Shown here one piece after another: positions 18,603 through 27,700 of a stretch of DNA of 64,000 nucleotides. Position numbers and translations under genes: made by a program. Source of the DNA: an uncultured Christensenellaceae bacterium (GTDB taxonomy: Bacteria; Bacillota; Clostridia; Christensenellales; Borkfalkiaceae); the NCBI GenBank assembly GCA_910589015.1, contig CAJUSA010000003.1, positions 62,001 through 126,000 of the forward strand. The letters run 5' to 3'. A model generated the notes under the pieces. That model was not told where the DNA came from. It saw only the letters and a program-made list of their open reading frames with translations, and searched no databases. Every line of letters starts with the position of its first letter. The first letter of the stretch is position 1.

Positions 18603-18685
18603 GATTTTTTACGCGTGTTGCGTTTCGTACCTTCTTGCTGATATGTTGAGCGCGTTCTTGCTGTTACGTTGCGTGCGCTTTTGCT

Positions 18686-18742
18686 TGTCACGTTGAGCGA
18701 AGTCGAAACGTCTTAGATTCCTCGACTGCGCTCGGAATGACA
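18686..18742. repeat. Inverted pair of dispersed repeat units
   Basis: TGTCA...GAGCGAAGTCGA and its near complement TCGACTGCGCTC...TGACA form a 57-bp imperfect palindrome. Both half-types recur in the 47.4-47.76 kb array. Together with the promoter at 18823 it fills most of the 280-bp gap after lepA; nothing else is visible there. Confidence 0.75.
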
Positions 18743-18822
18743 GGGTGCGCGAATGGCAGTGACGCTCGGAACGGCAAAAGGGCGTGATGTACCGAGAAAG
18801 TAAAGAAAAATGCAAAAAACAG

Positions 18823-18853
18823 TTGACAAAGTTGCAATGGGGGGGGGTATAAT
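18823..18853 (+). promoter_or_regulatory. Promoter with a G9 tract in the spacer
   Basis: TTGACA (18823-18828) and TATAAT (18848-18853) are both perfect, but the spacer is 19 bp and ends in nine G (18839-18847). Loss of two G would give the optimal 17 bp, so slippage could tune expression of the ABC transporter. Confidence 0.75.
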
Positions 18854-18882
18854 ATCCCTGAATATTTTTGTGAGGTAAAATT

Positions 18883-19662
18883 ATGTCGGAAGAGATTGTG
18901 CGCGTGGAAGGGCTGCGAAAAACCTTCACCCTCTCGCGCAAACAACGCAAAATCGAACGAACGAATCTGACGTGCAAAACGGCGGTGGACGGGTTGTCGT
19001 TCGTTGCAAACAGAGGCGAAATTTACGGTTTGCTCGGTCCGAACGGCGCGGGCAAAACAACGACGTTGCGTATTCTTTCCACGCTCATCAAACCCGATGC
19101 GGGCGATGCGTTCGTGTGCGGTTGTTCCATTCGCAAGGATACAAGCAAGGTGCGCGATAAAATCGGCTTTATGACGGGGGAATTGAAGCTCGAGGGATTT
19201 TTTACGCCCGATTATCTTTTCGATTTCTTCGGCGCGATGCACGGCGTCGGAAAAGAGACGTTGCAAACGCGCAAAAAAGAACTGTTCGCCCGATTCGGCA
19301 TCGACCGTTTTGCGCAGGTGGCGGTCAAAGATCTTTCCACGGGCATGAAACAGAAGGTTTCGCTCGTCATCGCGATCGTGCACGATCCCGAAGTCATCAT
19401 CTTCGACGAACCCACCAACGGGCTTGACGTGCTTACTGCGAAGGTCGTCACCGATTTCTTATGCGAGCTAAAAAGCATGGGCAAAAGCGTCATTCTTTCC
19501 ACGCATATCTTTTCGCTTGTCGAAAAAGTGTGCGACCGCGTGGGGATCATCATCGACGGCAGAACGGTTGCGGACGGCACGTTGAAAGAAGTCTGCGCCG
19601 ACCTGACGCTCGAAGAACGGTTCTTCCGCGTGTATCGCGAAGTAAAGGGGGACGTCGTATGA
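18883..19662 (+). CDS. ABC exporter ATPase, NatA-like
   Basis: ATPase subunit (259 aa) of an ABC-2 type exporter. Walker A is GPNGAGKTTT, the signature is the slightly unusual LSTGMKQKV, Walker B is VIIFDEPTNGLD and the H-loop STHIFSL. It overlaps the permease gene by an ATGA, so the two are translationally coupled. NatAB of Bacillus exports sodium, but homologues move varied substrates, so the cargo is not known. Confidence 0.9.
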   Translation: MSEEIVRVEGLRKTFTLSRKQRKIERTNLTCKTAVDGLSFVANRGEIYGLLGPNGAGKTTTLRILSTLIKPDAGDAFVCGCSIRKDTSKVRDKIGFMTGELKLEGFFTPDYLFDFFGAMHGVGKETLQTRKKELFARFGIDRFAQVAVKDLSTGMKQKVSLVIAIVHDPEVIIFDEPTNGLDVLTAKVVTDFLCELKSMGKSVILSTHIFSLVEKVCDRVGIIIDGRTVADGTLKEVCADLTLEERFFRVYREVKGDVV

Positions 19663-20738
19663 AATTAGCAGCCCTGATCAAAAAAGAATTTCACCGCTTT
19701 TTTCACGATCCGCGCCTGATCGTCACCATGTTGTTGCCCGGCATTCTTATCTATGTCATTTATTCGATCATGGGCGGCGTGATCCACGATCATGCGGCGG
19801 CGGAAGATTACAAATTCAACGTTTATGTGCAGGGGCAGTCGGAGGCGATCGAAACGATCGAAACGGCGGCGGAACAGGCGGGGCTTTCGCTCACGCTTAC
19901 GCCGACGGACGACGCGGCTACCGCGCAGGAAGCGGTGAAAAACGGCGACATCACGGCGTTTCTCTGCTTTTCGGAAGAGGGAGCGCTGACCATTTATTAC
20001 CGTTCCGTCGACGGCGAGAGCAGCGCGTTCCGCGCGTTCGTGCTCGACGTCATGCACTTCTACGACGAACTCGACCTTTCCGACGTCGAGGCGTTCACGG
20101 CAAGTTTCACGAGTGGAATCCTGCCGTTCATCGTCGTCGTGTTTATCTTTTCCGCCTGTATGAGTATTACGCTCGAATCGATGGCGGGCGAAAAGGAACG
20201 CGGCACGCTCTCAACCGTGCTCGTGACATCGGTCAAACGCTATCAAATCACGCTCGGCAAGGTCATTCCGCTCAGCTGTATCGCGTCGATCGGCGCGGCG
20301 TCGAGCTTTATCGGCGTGGCATGTTCGATGCCGTCGCTTATGGGCGTATCGATCGGCGGCGTATTCGGTTCGATCGGGTTCGTCGGCTTTTTATTGCTCT
20401 TCTTGCTTATTCTGAGCGTGGTGCCGCTCATCGTTTCGCTCATCTGCGTCGTATCCGCCTATGCCAAATCGGTCAAAGAGGCATCGGCGTATACGAGCGT
20501 CGTTATGATTCTCATTATGATATTGTCGCTCGTTTCGACGTTTCTTTCGGGGATCGGCGCGTGGACCGTCGCCGTACCTGTGCTCAACGCCGTCGTGTGC
20601 ATGCAGGGCATTCTTGCGATGAATATGTCGATCTGGCAAAGCGTCGTTTCCGTCGTGCTTAACTTTGTTTATACGGCGTTGCTTGTTCTTCTGATTTCGA
20701 AGATGATTTCGAGCGAAAAAATTATGTTCGGTTCGTGA
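19659..20738 (+). CDS. ABC-2 exporter permease, NatB-like
   Basis: Membrane subunit (359 aa from the ATG overlapping the ATPase stop). One helix near the N-terminus (VTMLLPGILIYVIYSIMG) is followed by an extracytoplasmic domain of about 130 residues and then five or six helices. The ABC-2 signature is visible as ESMAGEKERGTLSTVLVTSV after the second helix. Length and topology fit NatB/YhaP-type permeases. Confidence 0.88.
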   Translation: MKLAALIKKEFHRFFHDPRLIVTMLLPGILIYVIYSIMGGVIHDHAAAEDYKFNVYVQGQSEAIETIETAAEQAGLSLTLTPTDDAATAQEAVKNGDITAFLCFSEEGALTIYYRSVDGESSAFRAFVLDVMHFYDELDLSDVEAFTASFTSGILPFIVVVFIFSACMSITLESMAGEKERGTLSTVLVTSVKRYQITLGKVIPLSCIASIGAASSFIGVACSMPSLMGVSIGGVFGSIGFVGFLLLFLLILSVVPLIVSLICVVSAYAKSVKEASAYTSVVMILIMILSLVSTFLSGIGAWTVAVPVLNAVVCMQGILAMNMSIWQSVVSVVLNFVYTALLVLLISKMISSEKIMFGS

Positions 20739-20742
20739 CAAA

Positions 20743-21045
20743 ATGACCTTCGATCAAAGCGTATACGAATATGTGAAAAGCGTGCCGCGGGGCAGGGTGA
20801 CGACGTATGGCATGATCGCGCGCGCGATCGGGCGTCCGCGCGCCGCGCGGCAGGTAGGGAACGCGCTGCACCGCAATCCTACGCCCGGAATCGTGCCCTG
20901 TCACCGCGTCGTCAACCGCGAAGGGCGGCTTGCGCCCGCGTTTGCCTTCGGCGGAATCGAAGTGCAGGCAAGGCTGTTGGAAGAAGAGGGCGTAACGGTG
21001 AAAGACGGTTGCGTCGATATGCAAAAATATTTCTGGCGGGGATAG
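20743..21045 (+). CDS. MGMT-family protein with intact PCHR site
   Basis: A 100-residue protein equal to the C-terminal catalytic/DNA-binding domain of O6-alkylguanine-DNA alkyltransferases: winged-helix segment RGRVTTYGMIARAIGRPRAARQ, then the active-site motif VPCHRVV. The N-terminal ribonuclease-like domain is missing. Alkyltransferase-like proteins of this size usually have Trp or Ala in place of the cysteine; here the cysteine is kept, so it may still accept alkyl groups. It lies 4 bp after the ABC permease stop. Confidence 0.85.
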   Translation: MTFDQSVYEYVKSVPRGRVTTYGMIARAIGRPRAARQVGNALHRNPTPGIVPCHRVVNREGRLAPAFAFGGIEVQARLLEEEGVTVKDGCVDMQKYFWRG

Positions 21046-21073
21046 TTTTGTTCACGTTATTTGAGAGGTTTTT

Positions 21074-22183
21074 ATGGCGGGTATTTATCTGCATATTCCA
21101 TTTTGCAAACAGAAGTGCCGTTACTGTGATTTCTGTTCCTTCCCCAACCGTCTCGACGTAGCCGAGGCTTATATGGCGTGCTTGTATAAGGAAATCGAAC
21201 TGCGCGGCAAGCAGCTCGAAAAGACCGTGTTCGATACGGTGTATTTCGGCGGCGGAACGCCGTCGGTCATCGATCCGAAGTATCTATACGGCGCGATGAA
21301 ACAGATCAAAAAATGTTTCCGCCTTGCGCCCCGCCCCGAAATTACGATCGAGCTGAACCCCGGCACGGTGAGCGAAAGCAAGATCGCGCTTTACAAGCGT
21401 GCGGGGATCAACCGTTTTTCGGTGGGCTTGCAGACGGCGATCGACGAACAGTTGCTCGAAGTGGGCAGGATCCACAATGTGCGCGATTATCTTTATTGCG
21501 CGTCCTTGCTCAAAGGTGAGAATTTTTCCGCCGATATTATGCTCGGACTGAAAGGACAGACCAAAGAGGACGTGCGCAAAACGGTGGAAGTGGCGGCGGC
21601 GAGCGGCGCAAAACATATATCCATGTACGCGCTTACCCCCGAGGACGGCACGCCCATCTATACCGACTATCTCAACGGCGAACTGCCCGACGGCGACGAG
21701 GTGCGCGCTCTCTACGATTACGGTTACGCTTTGCTCAAAGAAAAGGGCTATGCGCGTTACGAAGTCAGCAATTTTGCGAAAAAGGGCTATGAGAGCAAAC
21801 ATAACGCCAATTACTGGGCGCGCGGCGAATATATCGGGCTGGGGCTTTCGGCAAGCTCGTTCCTGTGCGGCAAACGCTTTACGAACACGACGAATTTAGA
21901 CGATTACATGAAGTGTATCCTCTCGGGATTTCTGCCCGTTATGGAAAGCGAGGACGTAAGCGGCGACGACGCGAAGTTCGAATTCGTCATGCTTGCTCTG
22001 CGCACGGCACAGGGCATTTCGGCGGAGAAATACCGCGCCGCGTTCGGAAGCGATTGGAAAGCCGATTTTGCCGACGCCTACAAAAAAACGGCGCAATATT
22101 TTGAGGAAGAGGGCGACTATACCCGCATCAAAGAAGAATATTTATATGTGCAGAATTCCATTCTGGCAGAGTATATGTATTAA
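21074..22183 (+). CDS. hemW: HemW-like radical SAM protein
   Basis: Radical SAM protein (369 aa) of the coproporphyrinogen dehydrogenase-like family. The cluster motif is CKQKCRYCDFCSF (CX3CX2C, with the extra CxF typical of HemW), followed by the SAM-binding FGGGTPS. The C-terminal HemW domain is present. HemW binds haem and is thought to be a haem chaperone, not a coproporphyrinogen oxidase. No haem genes are near. Confidence 0.93.
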   Translation: MAGIYLHIPFCKQKCRYCDFCSFPNRLDVAEAYMACLYKEIELRGKQLEKTVFDTVYFGGGTPSVIDPKYLYGAMKQIKKCFRLAPRPEITIELNPGTVSESKIALYKRAGINRFSVGLQTAIDEQLLEVGRIHNVRDYLYCASLLKGENFSADIMLGLKGQTKEDVRKTVEVAAASGAKHISMYALTPEDGTPIYTDYLNGELPDGDEVRALYDYGYALLKEKGYARYEVSNFAKKGYESKHNANYWARGEYIGLGLSASSFLCGKRFTNTTNLDDYMKCILSGFLPVMESEDVSGDDAKFEFVMLALRTAQGISAEKYRAAFGSDWKADFADAYKKTAQYFEEEGDYTRIKEEYLYVQNSILAEYMY

Positions 22184-22200
22184 ATTTTTTTGAAAACCGC

Positions 22201-22229
22201 TTGACTTTTTCGGTTCGGCGGTATATGCT
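22201..22229 (+). promoter_or_regulatory. Probable promoter of the AbrB-ABC operon
   Basis: TTGACT (22201-22206), 17-bp spacer, TATGCT (22224-22229). Confidence 0.6.
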
Positions 22230-22238
22230 TAGAATATA

Positions 22239-22257
22239 AGTATGAAAAGTAATACTT
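22239..22257. promoter_or_regulatory. Inverted repeat downstream of the promoter, possible operator
   Basis: AAGTAT and ATACTT arms around a 7-8 base centre, between the likely start of transcription and the AbrB start codon. Binding by the AbrB-like protein is only a guess. Confidence 0.35.
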
Positions 22258-22282
22258 GTTATACAAATTAAGAGGTAACGTG

Positions 22283-22501
22283 ATGGATGAATTTCCCGAA
22301 GGAAAATTTTTAGCGACCGTGAAAATCGGCTCGAAAGGGCAAATCGTCATTCCCAAAGAAGCGCGCGCGCTTTTCGGGCTGAAAGCGGGCGACAGTCTTG
22401 TACTGATGGCGGATAAAACGCAGGGCATTGCCCTGCAACCTTACGATTACATCGAAACCTTTTTTCAAGCCGTGAATGCGGTAAAAGGGGATAAAAAGTG
22501 A
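22283..22501 (+). CDS. AbrB/SpoVT-type transcriptional regulator
   Basis: A 72-residue DNA-binding protein dominated by one swapped-hairpin AbrB domain: ATVKIGSKGQIVIPKEARAL then FGLKAGDSLVLMADK. The ATG at 22283 has AAGAGGT upstream. Its stop overlaps the GTG of the ABC ATPase gene, so it likely regulates this exporter. Such AbrB-ABC-permease units occur in clostridia; the signal is unknown. Confidence 0.88.
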   Translation: MDEFPEGKFLATVKIGSKGQIVIPKEARALFGLKAGDSLVLMADKTQGIALQPYDYIETFFQAVNAVKGDKK

Positions 22502-23220
22502 ACGCGCTCGAAGTGAGCAATCTCAAAAAGCAGTACCCTTCTTTTACGCTCGATTGCGTTTCGTTTTGCGTGAAAAAAGGTTGCGTAACGGGGCTGATCG
22601 GCGCAAACGGCGCGGGCAAGACGACGACGCTCAAAGCGATTACGGGGCTGATCGGTGCGGAAGGGAATATCCGTATTTTCGGAAAAGATTTGCGCGGTCA
22701 CGAACGGGAAATCAAAGAAAAAACAGGATATATCAGCGGCGGATTCCGCGCCTACCCGCAAAAAAGCGTCAACGCGGTGGCGCACGCCGTATCTGCTTGT
22801 TATCCCGATTGGAACGGAAAGCTCTTCGAAACCTTTCTTAAGCGTTACGGTATCGACGGCGGCAAAAAAATTTTGCAGCTTTCCGAGGGCAGGAAGGTAA
22901 AATTGTTTCTTGCGCTTGCGCTTTCGCACGGGGCGCGTCTATTGATTCTCGACGAGCCGACGAGCGGGCTCGATCCGCTCTCGCGCGAGGAATTTTGCGA
23001 AACCGTGCTCGATCTTGTTAAAAACGAGGGCGTTTCGGTGCTGTTTTCGACGCACATCACAAACGACCTCGAACGCATTGCCGACGACGTCGTGCTGCTT
23101 TCGGAAGGAAAACTGCTTGCCGCCGAACCGCTTAGCATATTGAAAAACCGATACGTTTTAGCGCATTACGGAACCGCCGAAGAGGCGCGTTCTGCGGGCG
23201 TGATCGGCGTGCGGGCGTGA
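22498..23220 (+). pseudogene. ABC exporter ATPase, C-terminus cut by a tandem-duplication frameshift
   Basis: YtrB/BcrA-like ATPase (240 aa as it stands). Walker A GANGAGKTTT, Walker B LLILDEPTSGLD and H-loop STHITND are intact; the signature region reads LSEGRKVK instead of the usual LSGGxxQ, common in this subgroup. A perfect 17-bp tandem duplication (23194-23227) shifts the frame and stops translation at 23220. Removing one copy extends the protein in frame through GREGYEGLLV and LATLDELTVHLE, which looks like the normal C-terminal end of this family. The core fold is complete, so partial function is possible. Confidence 0.7.
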
Positions 23221-23227
23221 TCGGCGT
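23194..23227 (+). repeat. 17-bp perfect tandem duplication causing a frameshift
   Basis: Two copies of GCGGGCGTGATCGGCGT plus the first seven bases of a third. The TGA stop of the ATPase lies inside the second copy. The unit is not a multiple of three. Confidence 0.9.
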
Positions 23228-23349
23228 GCGGGCGGGGCGGGAAGGATACGAGGGCTTGCTCGTTTCGGAACAAGGCAAAGGTGAACGTCTTGCCACGTTA
23301 GACGAGCTGACCGTTCATCTCGAAACAGCGCGCAAAAGGGGGGGACGGT

Positions 23350-24006
23350 ATGAAAGGTTTGCTCAAAAAGGAATTTCTGCTCTGTCTGCACCCCACTTGT
23401 TTGGTGTTTTTGAGTTTTGCGGCGTTCGTTTTTATTCCGAATTATCCCTACGAAGTGATGTTCTTCTTTTCGGGACTTTCGGTCTTTTTCGTCTGCCTGA
23501 CGGCGCGCGAAAACGGCGACACGTCCTTTACCGCCGTTCTGCCCGCAAGCCGCAAACAGGCGGTCGCGGCGCGCATGCTCTTTTGCGGCGTGTTTCAGGT
23601 CGCTTTGCTGTTGCTTGCGGGGGTAACAACGGCGATCAAGCAAGCGGTTTTTCCGCCCGAGGCGCAGGTCAATTTAGCGGGATCGACCGCAAACCTTGCC
23701 TTTCTCGGCAACGGCGCGCTTCTTTTGGGATTGTTCAATATTCTCTTTTTTCCGCTCTATTATGCGGCGCCGCACAAAGTGGGCGTTCCGTTCCTGTTGG
23801 CGGGCGCGGCGCAGTTTTTGCTCGTCGCCGTTTTGATTGCTCTGCGGTTCAGCGTTCCGTTTTGGCGCGATATGCTCACCGTGCCCGATCCTGCTAATCT
23901 CGGCGCGAAACTCGCGGTCTTCTTTTCGGGCGTCGTTTTTTATGCGGCGTTAAGTGCGCTCGGCTATGTTCTTTCAGCTAAACATTTTTCGCGTATCGAT
24001 CTATAA
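23350..24006 (+). CDS. ABC-2 type exporter permease
   Basis: Membrane protein (218 aa) with about six hydrophobic helices, the N-terminal MKGLLKKEFLLCLHPT typical of small ABC-2 permeases working with YtrB/BcrA-like ATPases, and a conserved LPASRKQ turn after the second helix. It would be the membrane half of the exporter with the disrupted ATPase upstream. A G7 run lies just before the start; one extra G would place the extended ATPase frame onto a TGA overlapping this ATG. Confidence 0.8.
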   Translation: MKGLLKKEFLLCLHPTCLVFLSFAAFVFIPNYPYEVMFFFSGLSVFFVCLTARENGDTSFTAVLPASRKQAVAARMLFCGVFQVALLLLAGVTTAIKQAVFPPEAQVNLAGSTANLAFLGNGALLLGLFNILFFPLYYAAPHKVGVPFLLAGAAQFLLVAVLIALRFSVPFWRDMLTVPDPANLGAKLAVFFSGVVFYAALSALGYVLSAKHFSRIDL

Positions 24007-24054
24007 TATAAGCTGTACTTATAGAATATATTAAGAATCGTTATAGGAATATAA

Positions 24055-25474
<1,420 letters not shown>

Positions 25475-25490
25475 ACTCAATGAAACCGAG

Positions 25491-25526
25491 ATCCCCCTTC
25501 CGCAATATGCGGAAGGGGGATTTTTT
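25491..25526 (+). terminator. Terminator of gdhA
   Basis: Fourteen-bp stem ATCCCCCTTCCGCA and complement, ATA loop, followed by six T. Confidence 0.92.
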
Positions 25527-25564
25527 AGAGTTTGTACCAAAAGACGCGAACGGTTTGGGATACG

Positions 25565-26302
25565 TTACCATATAATATTGATTCCCGTCGGGTCGAACGG
25601 TTCGGGCGGGGGGGCGTCGGTGACGACGAGGTCGTATTCCGTAAGCGAATTCAAACGGTACGTCGCGCTTTCCGTAAACTTCGTGTGATCGACGACGAGG
25701 ATATGCTGTTTGCACCGTTTGAACGCCTCGCGCTTGATCTCGCGCTGATCCATCGAGCGTTCGTAGGCGTCCGATCCCTGCACGGTCGCGCAGGAAGAAA
25801 TCATCAGATCGAAGGAAAAATCGCTCAGTTGGTGGGTCGTCCAGCTTCCCGAGGCGCAGTTTGTGTTGTTTTCGACCTTTCCGCCGAGAATGAACAGATT
25901 GATGTCGCTCTTTTTGGCAAGCAGCAGCGCCGTCTGCAAATTGTTCGTGACCACCGTTTTGAAGGCGAGGTCGATGCGTTGCGCTAGGGCGAGCGCGGTA
26001 GAGGAACTGTCGATATAAACCGATTTGAAAGGGGGAATGTGCATGAGGGCTTTGGTGGCGGTCTTTTCCTTTTCGGTCACGTTCTTTTCCATGCGGATAA
26101 AGATGGAAATTTCGTCAGAATTTTCGGGCAACAGGGCGCGCCCGTGGCTGCGCTCGATCAGTCCCATGCTCTTCATTTCGGAAAGGTCGCGCCGAATGGT
26201 CGCTTCGCTTACATAAAGCGCTTTTGCAAGGTCGGAAACGTCTGCCGACTTTTTCTCTTTTAATGCCTGTAATATTTCCTGTTGCCGTTCTTTTAAGGTC
26301 AT
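25565..26302 (-). CDS. DeoR-family regulator divergent from the BMC operon
   Basis: A 245-residue regulator: N-terminal winged helix (KERQQEILQALKEKKSADVS, recognition region VSEATIRRDLSEM) and a C-terminal sugar-phosphate-isomerase-like effector domain (VYIDSSSTALALAQR, LFILGGKVE). The start at 26302 is chosen because AGGAGA lies 8 bases upstream; an upstream ATG at 26362 abuts the -10 box and cannot be on the transcript. DeoR proteins usually sense phosphorylated sugars, which fits a fucose/rhamnose-type BMC whose aldolase uses a sugar phosphate. Activation or repression is not known. Confidence 0.88.
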   Translation of the reverse strand: MTLKERQQEILQALKEKKSADVSDLAKALYVSEATIRRDLSEMKSMGLIERSHGRALLPENSDEISIFIRMEKNVTEKEKTATKALMHIPPFKSVYIDSSSTALALAQRIDLAFKTVVTNNLQTALLLAKKSDINLFILGGKVENNTNCASGSWTTHQLSDFSFDLMISSCATVQGSDAYERSMDQREIKREAFKRCKQHILVVDHTKFTESATYRLNSLTEYDLVVTDAPPPEPFDPTGINIIW

Positions 26303-26362
26303 GTTCTCTATCTCCTGCAAAAAACGTTGGTTTTTTGCACTGTTTTGCTCTTTTGTGCTCAT

Positions 26363-26391
26363 ATTATAGCGCATAAATTTTTTTTTGTCAA
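26363..26391 (-). promoter_or_regulatory. Sigma-A promoter of the deoR-type gene
   Basis: Minus strand TTGACA (26386-26391), 17-bp spacer, TATAAT (26363-26368). Confidence 0.88.
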
Positions 26392-26406
26392 TCTTTCGAG
26401 CAGATA

Positions 26407-26435
26407 TAGACAAATATATTTTATTATGTTACAAT
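26407..26435 (+). promoter_or_regulatory. Probable promoter of the BMC operon
   Basis: TAGACA (26407-26412), 17-bp spacer, TACAAT (26430-26435). Its -35 is only 15 bp from the -35 of the divergent regulator, so one bound protein could affect both. No clear repeat operator was recognised. Confidence 0.65.
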
Positions 26436-26472
26436 AAACTACGGTAAAAACCGAACGGAAAAAGACTTGTTT

Positions 26473-27663
26473 ATGAAGATACTCGTCGTTAATGCGGGAA
26501 GTTCCTCGCTCAAATATCAGCTGTTCGATATGGATACGGGCGCAGTGCTTGCAAAAGGCAACTGCGAGCGCATCGGGATCGACGGCGCAATCACGCACAA
26601 ATGCGCAGGAAAAAACGATCACAAAGCAAACGTATCCCTGCCCGATCATCGGGCGGCGGTCAAAGAAGTGTTGGCGCTTTTGACCGATACGAGTGTCGGC
26701 GCGGTGCGCTCGGTCGGCGAGATCGGCGCGGTGGGGCATCGGTTTGCGCACGGCGGCGAACGGTTGCGCGCTTCGGCGCGTCTGGGCGCGGACGAAATTG
26801 CTTACCTCGAAAGCATCGTGCCCATCAATCCTTTGCACGGGCCGCCTGCGATCAGCGGTTATAAGGCGCTTGCCGAGGCAATGCCGCACGCCGTCCACGT
26901 CGGCGTATTCGATACTTCGTATTATTCCGATCTCGAAGATTACGCTTACATTTATCCGATCCCGTACGAGCTGTATGAAAAATACCGCGTGCGCCGCTAC
27001 GGATTTCACGGTACGTCGCACCGCTACGTCGCGGGCGAGGCGGCAAAGCTGCTCCATAACCCGCATGCGAAGATCGTCACCTGCCATTTGGGCAACGGTT
27101 CCTCGATTACGGCGACGGTGAACGGCAAAGCCGTTGATACCTCGATGGGGTTCACCCCGCAGGACGGCGTTCCCATGGGCACGCGTTCGGGCGCGATCGA
27201 TCCCACCGTGCTCACCTACATCATGAAAAAAGAGGGGCTGACCCCCGAACAGGCGGAAAAGCTCATCAATTCGCAGTCGGGACTTTTCGGTGTTTCGGGC
27301 GTTTCAAGCGACTGCCGCGACGTAAAGGCGGCGGCGGAAGGTGGAAACGCACGTGCAAAACTCGCCGTTAAGATTCTCGTGCATCAGATCAAAAAGATCA
27401 TCGGCTCGTATATCGCCGAGTTGAACGGGTGCGATGCACTCGTGTTTACGGCGGGCATCGGCGAAAACGACAGCGAGCTGCGCGCGCTCGTGTGCAAGGA
27501 TATGGAAGGGCTTGGCATTGCGGTCGACGAAAAAATCAACGCGGCGGCGCCGCGCGGCGCAACCGTCGAGCTCACGAAGGCGGGCGCAAAGGTGCGCACG
27601 TTCGTCATTCCCACCAACGAAGAATACATGATCGCCCGCGACACGCTCGCGCTTTCAAAATAA
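26473..27663 (+). CDS. ackA: Acetate/propionate kinase, first gene of the BMC operon
   Basis: Kinase of the acetate kinase family (396 aa from ATG 26473). It starts with ILVVNAGSSSLKYQ, has the YGFHGTSHRY motif, the HLGNGSS phosphate-binding loop, and ends with TNEEYMIARD. It converts acyl phosphate plus ADP to the acid plus ATP. In this operon the acyl phosphate would be propionyl phosphate made by PduL, so it takes the role of PduW. No encapsulation peptide is seen, so it probably acts outside the shell. Confidence 0.95.
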   Translation: MKILVVNAGSSSLKYQLFDMDTGAVLAKGNCERIGIDGAITHKCAGKNDHKANVSLPDHRAAVKEVLALLTDTSVGAVRSVGEIGAVGHRFAHGGERLRASARLGADEIAYLESIVPINPLHGPPAISGYKALAEAMPHAVHVGVFDTSYYSDLEDYAYIYPIPYELYEKYRVRRYGFHGTSHRYVAGEAAKLLHNPHAKIVTCHLGNGSSITATVNGKAVDTSMGFTPQDGVPMGTRSGAIDPTVLTYIMKKEGLTPEQAEKLINSQSGLFGVSGVSSDCRDVKAAAEGGNARAKLAVKILVHQIKKIIGSYIAELNGCDALVFTAGIGENDSELRALVCKDMEGLGIAVDEKINAAAPRGATVELTKAGAKVRTFVIPTNEEYMIARDTLALSK

Positions 27664-27700
27664 TCAAAAATAAAAATCATATAAAGGAATGGTATAAACT

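Noticed and set aside
23217..23897. Separate 226-codon gene overlapping the permease
   Set aside because: Only its first about 40 codons look like protein (the lost tail of the ATPase); the rest is the permease read in the wrong frame.
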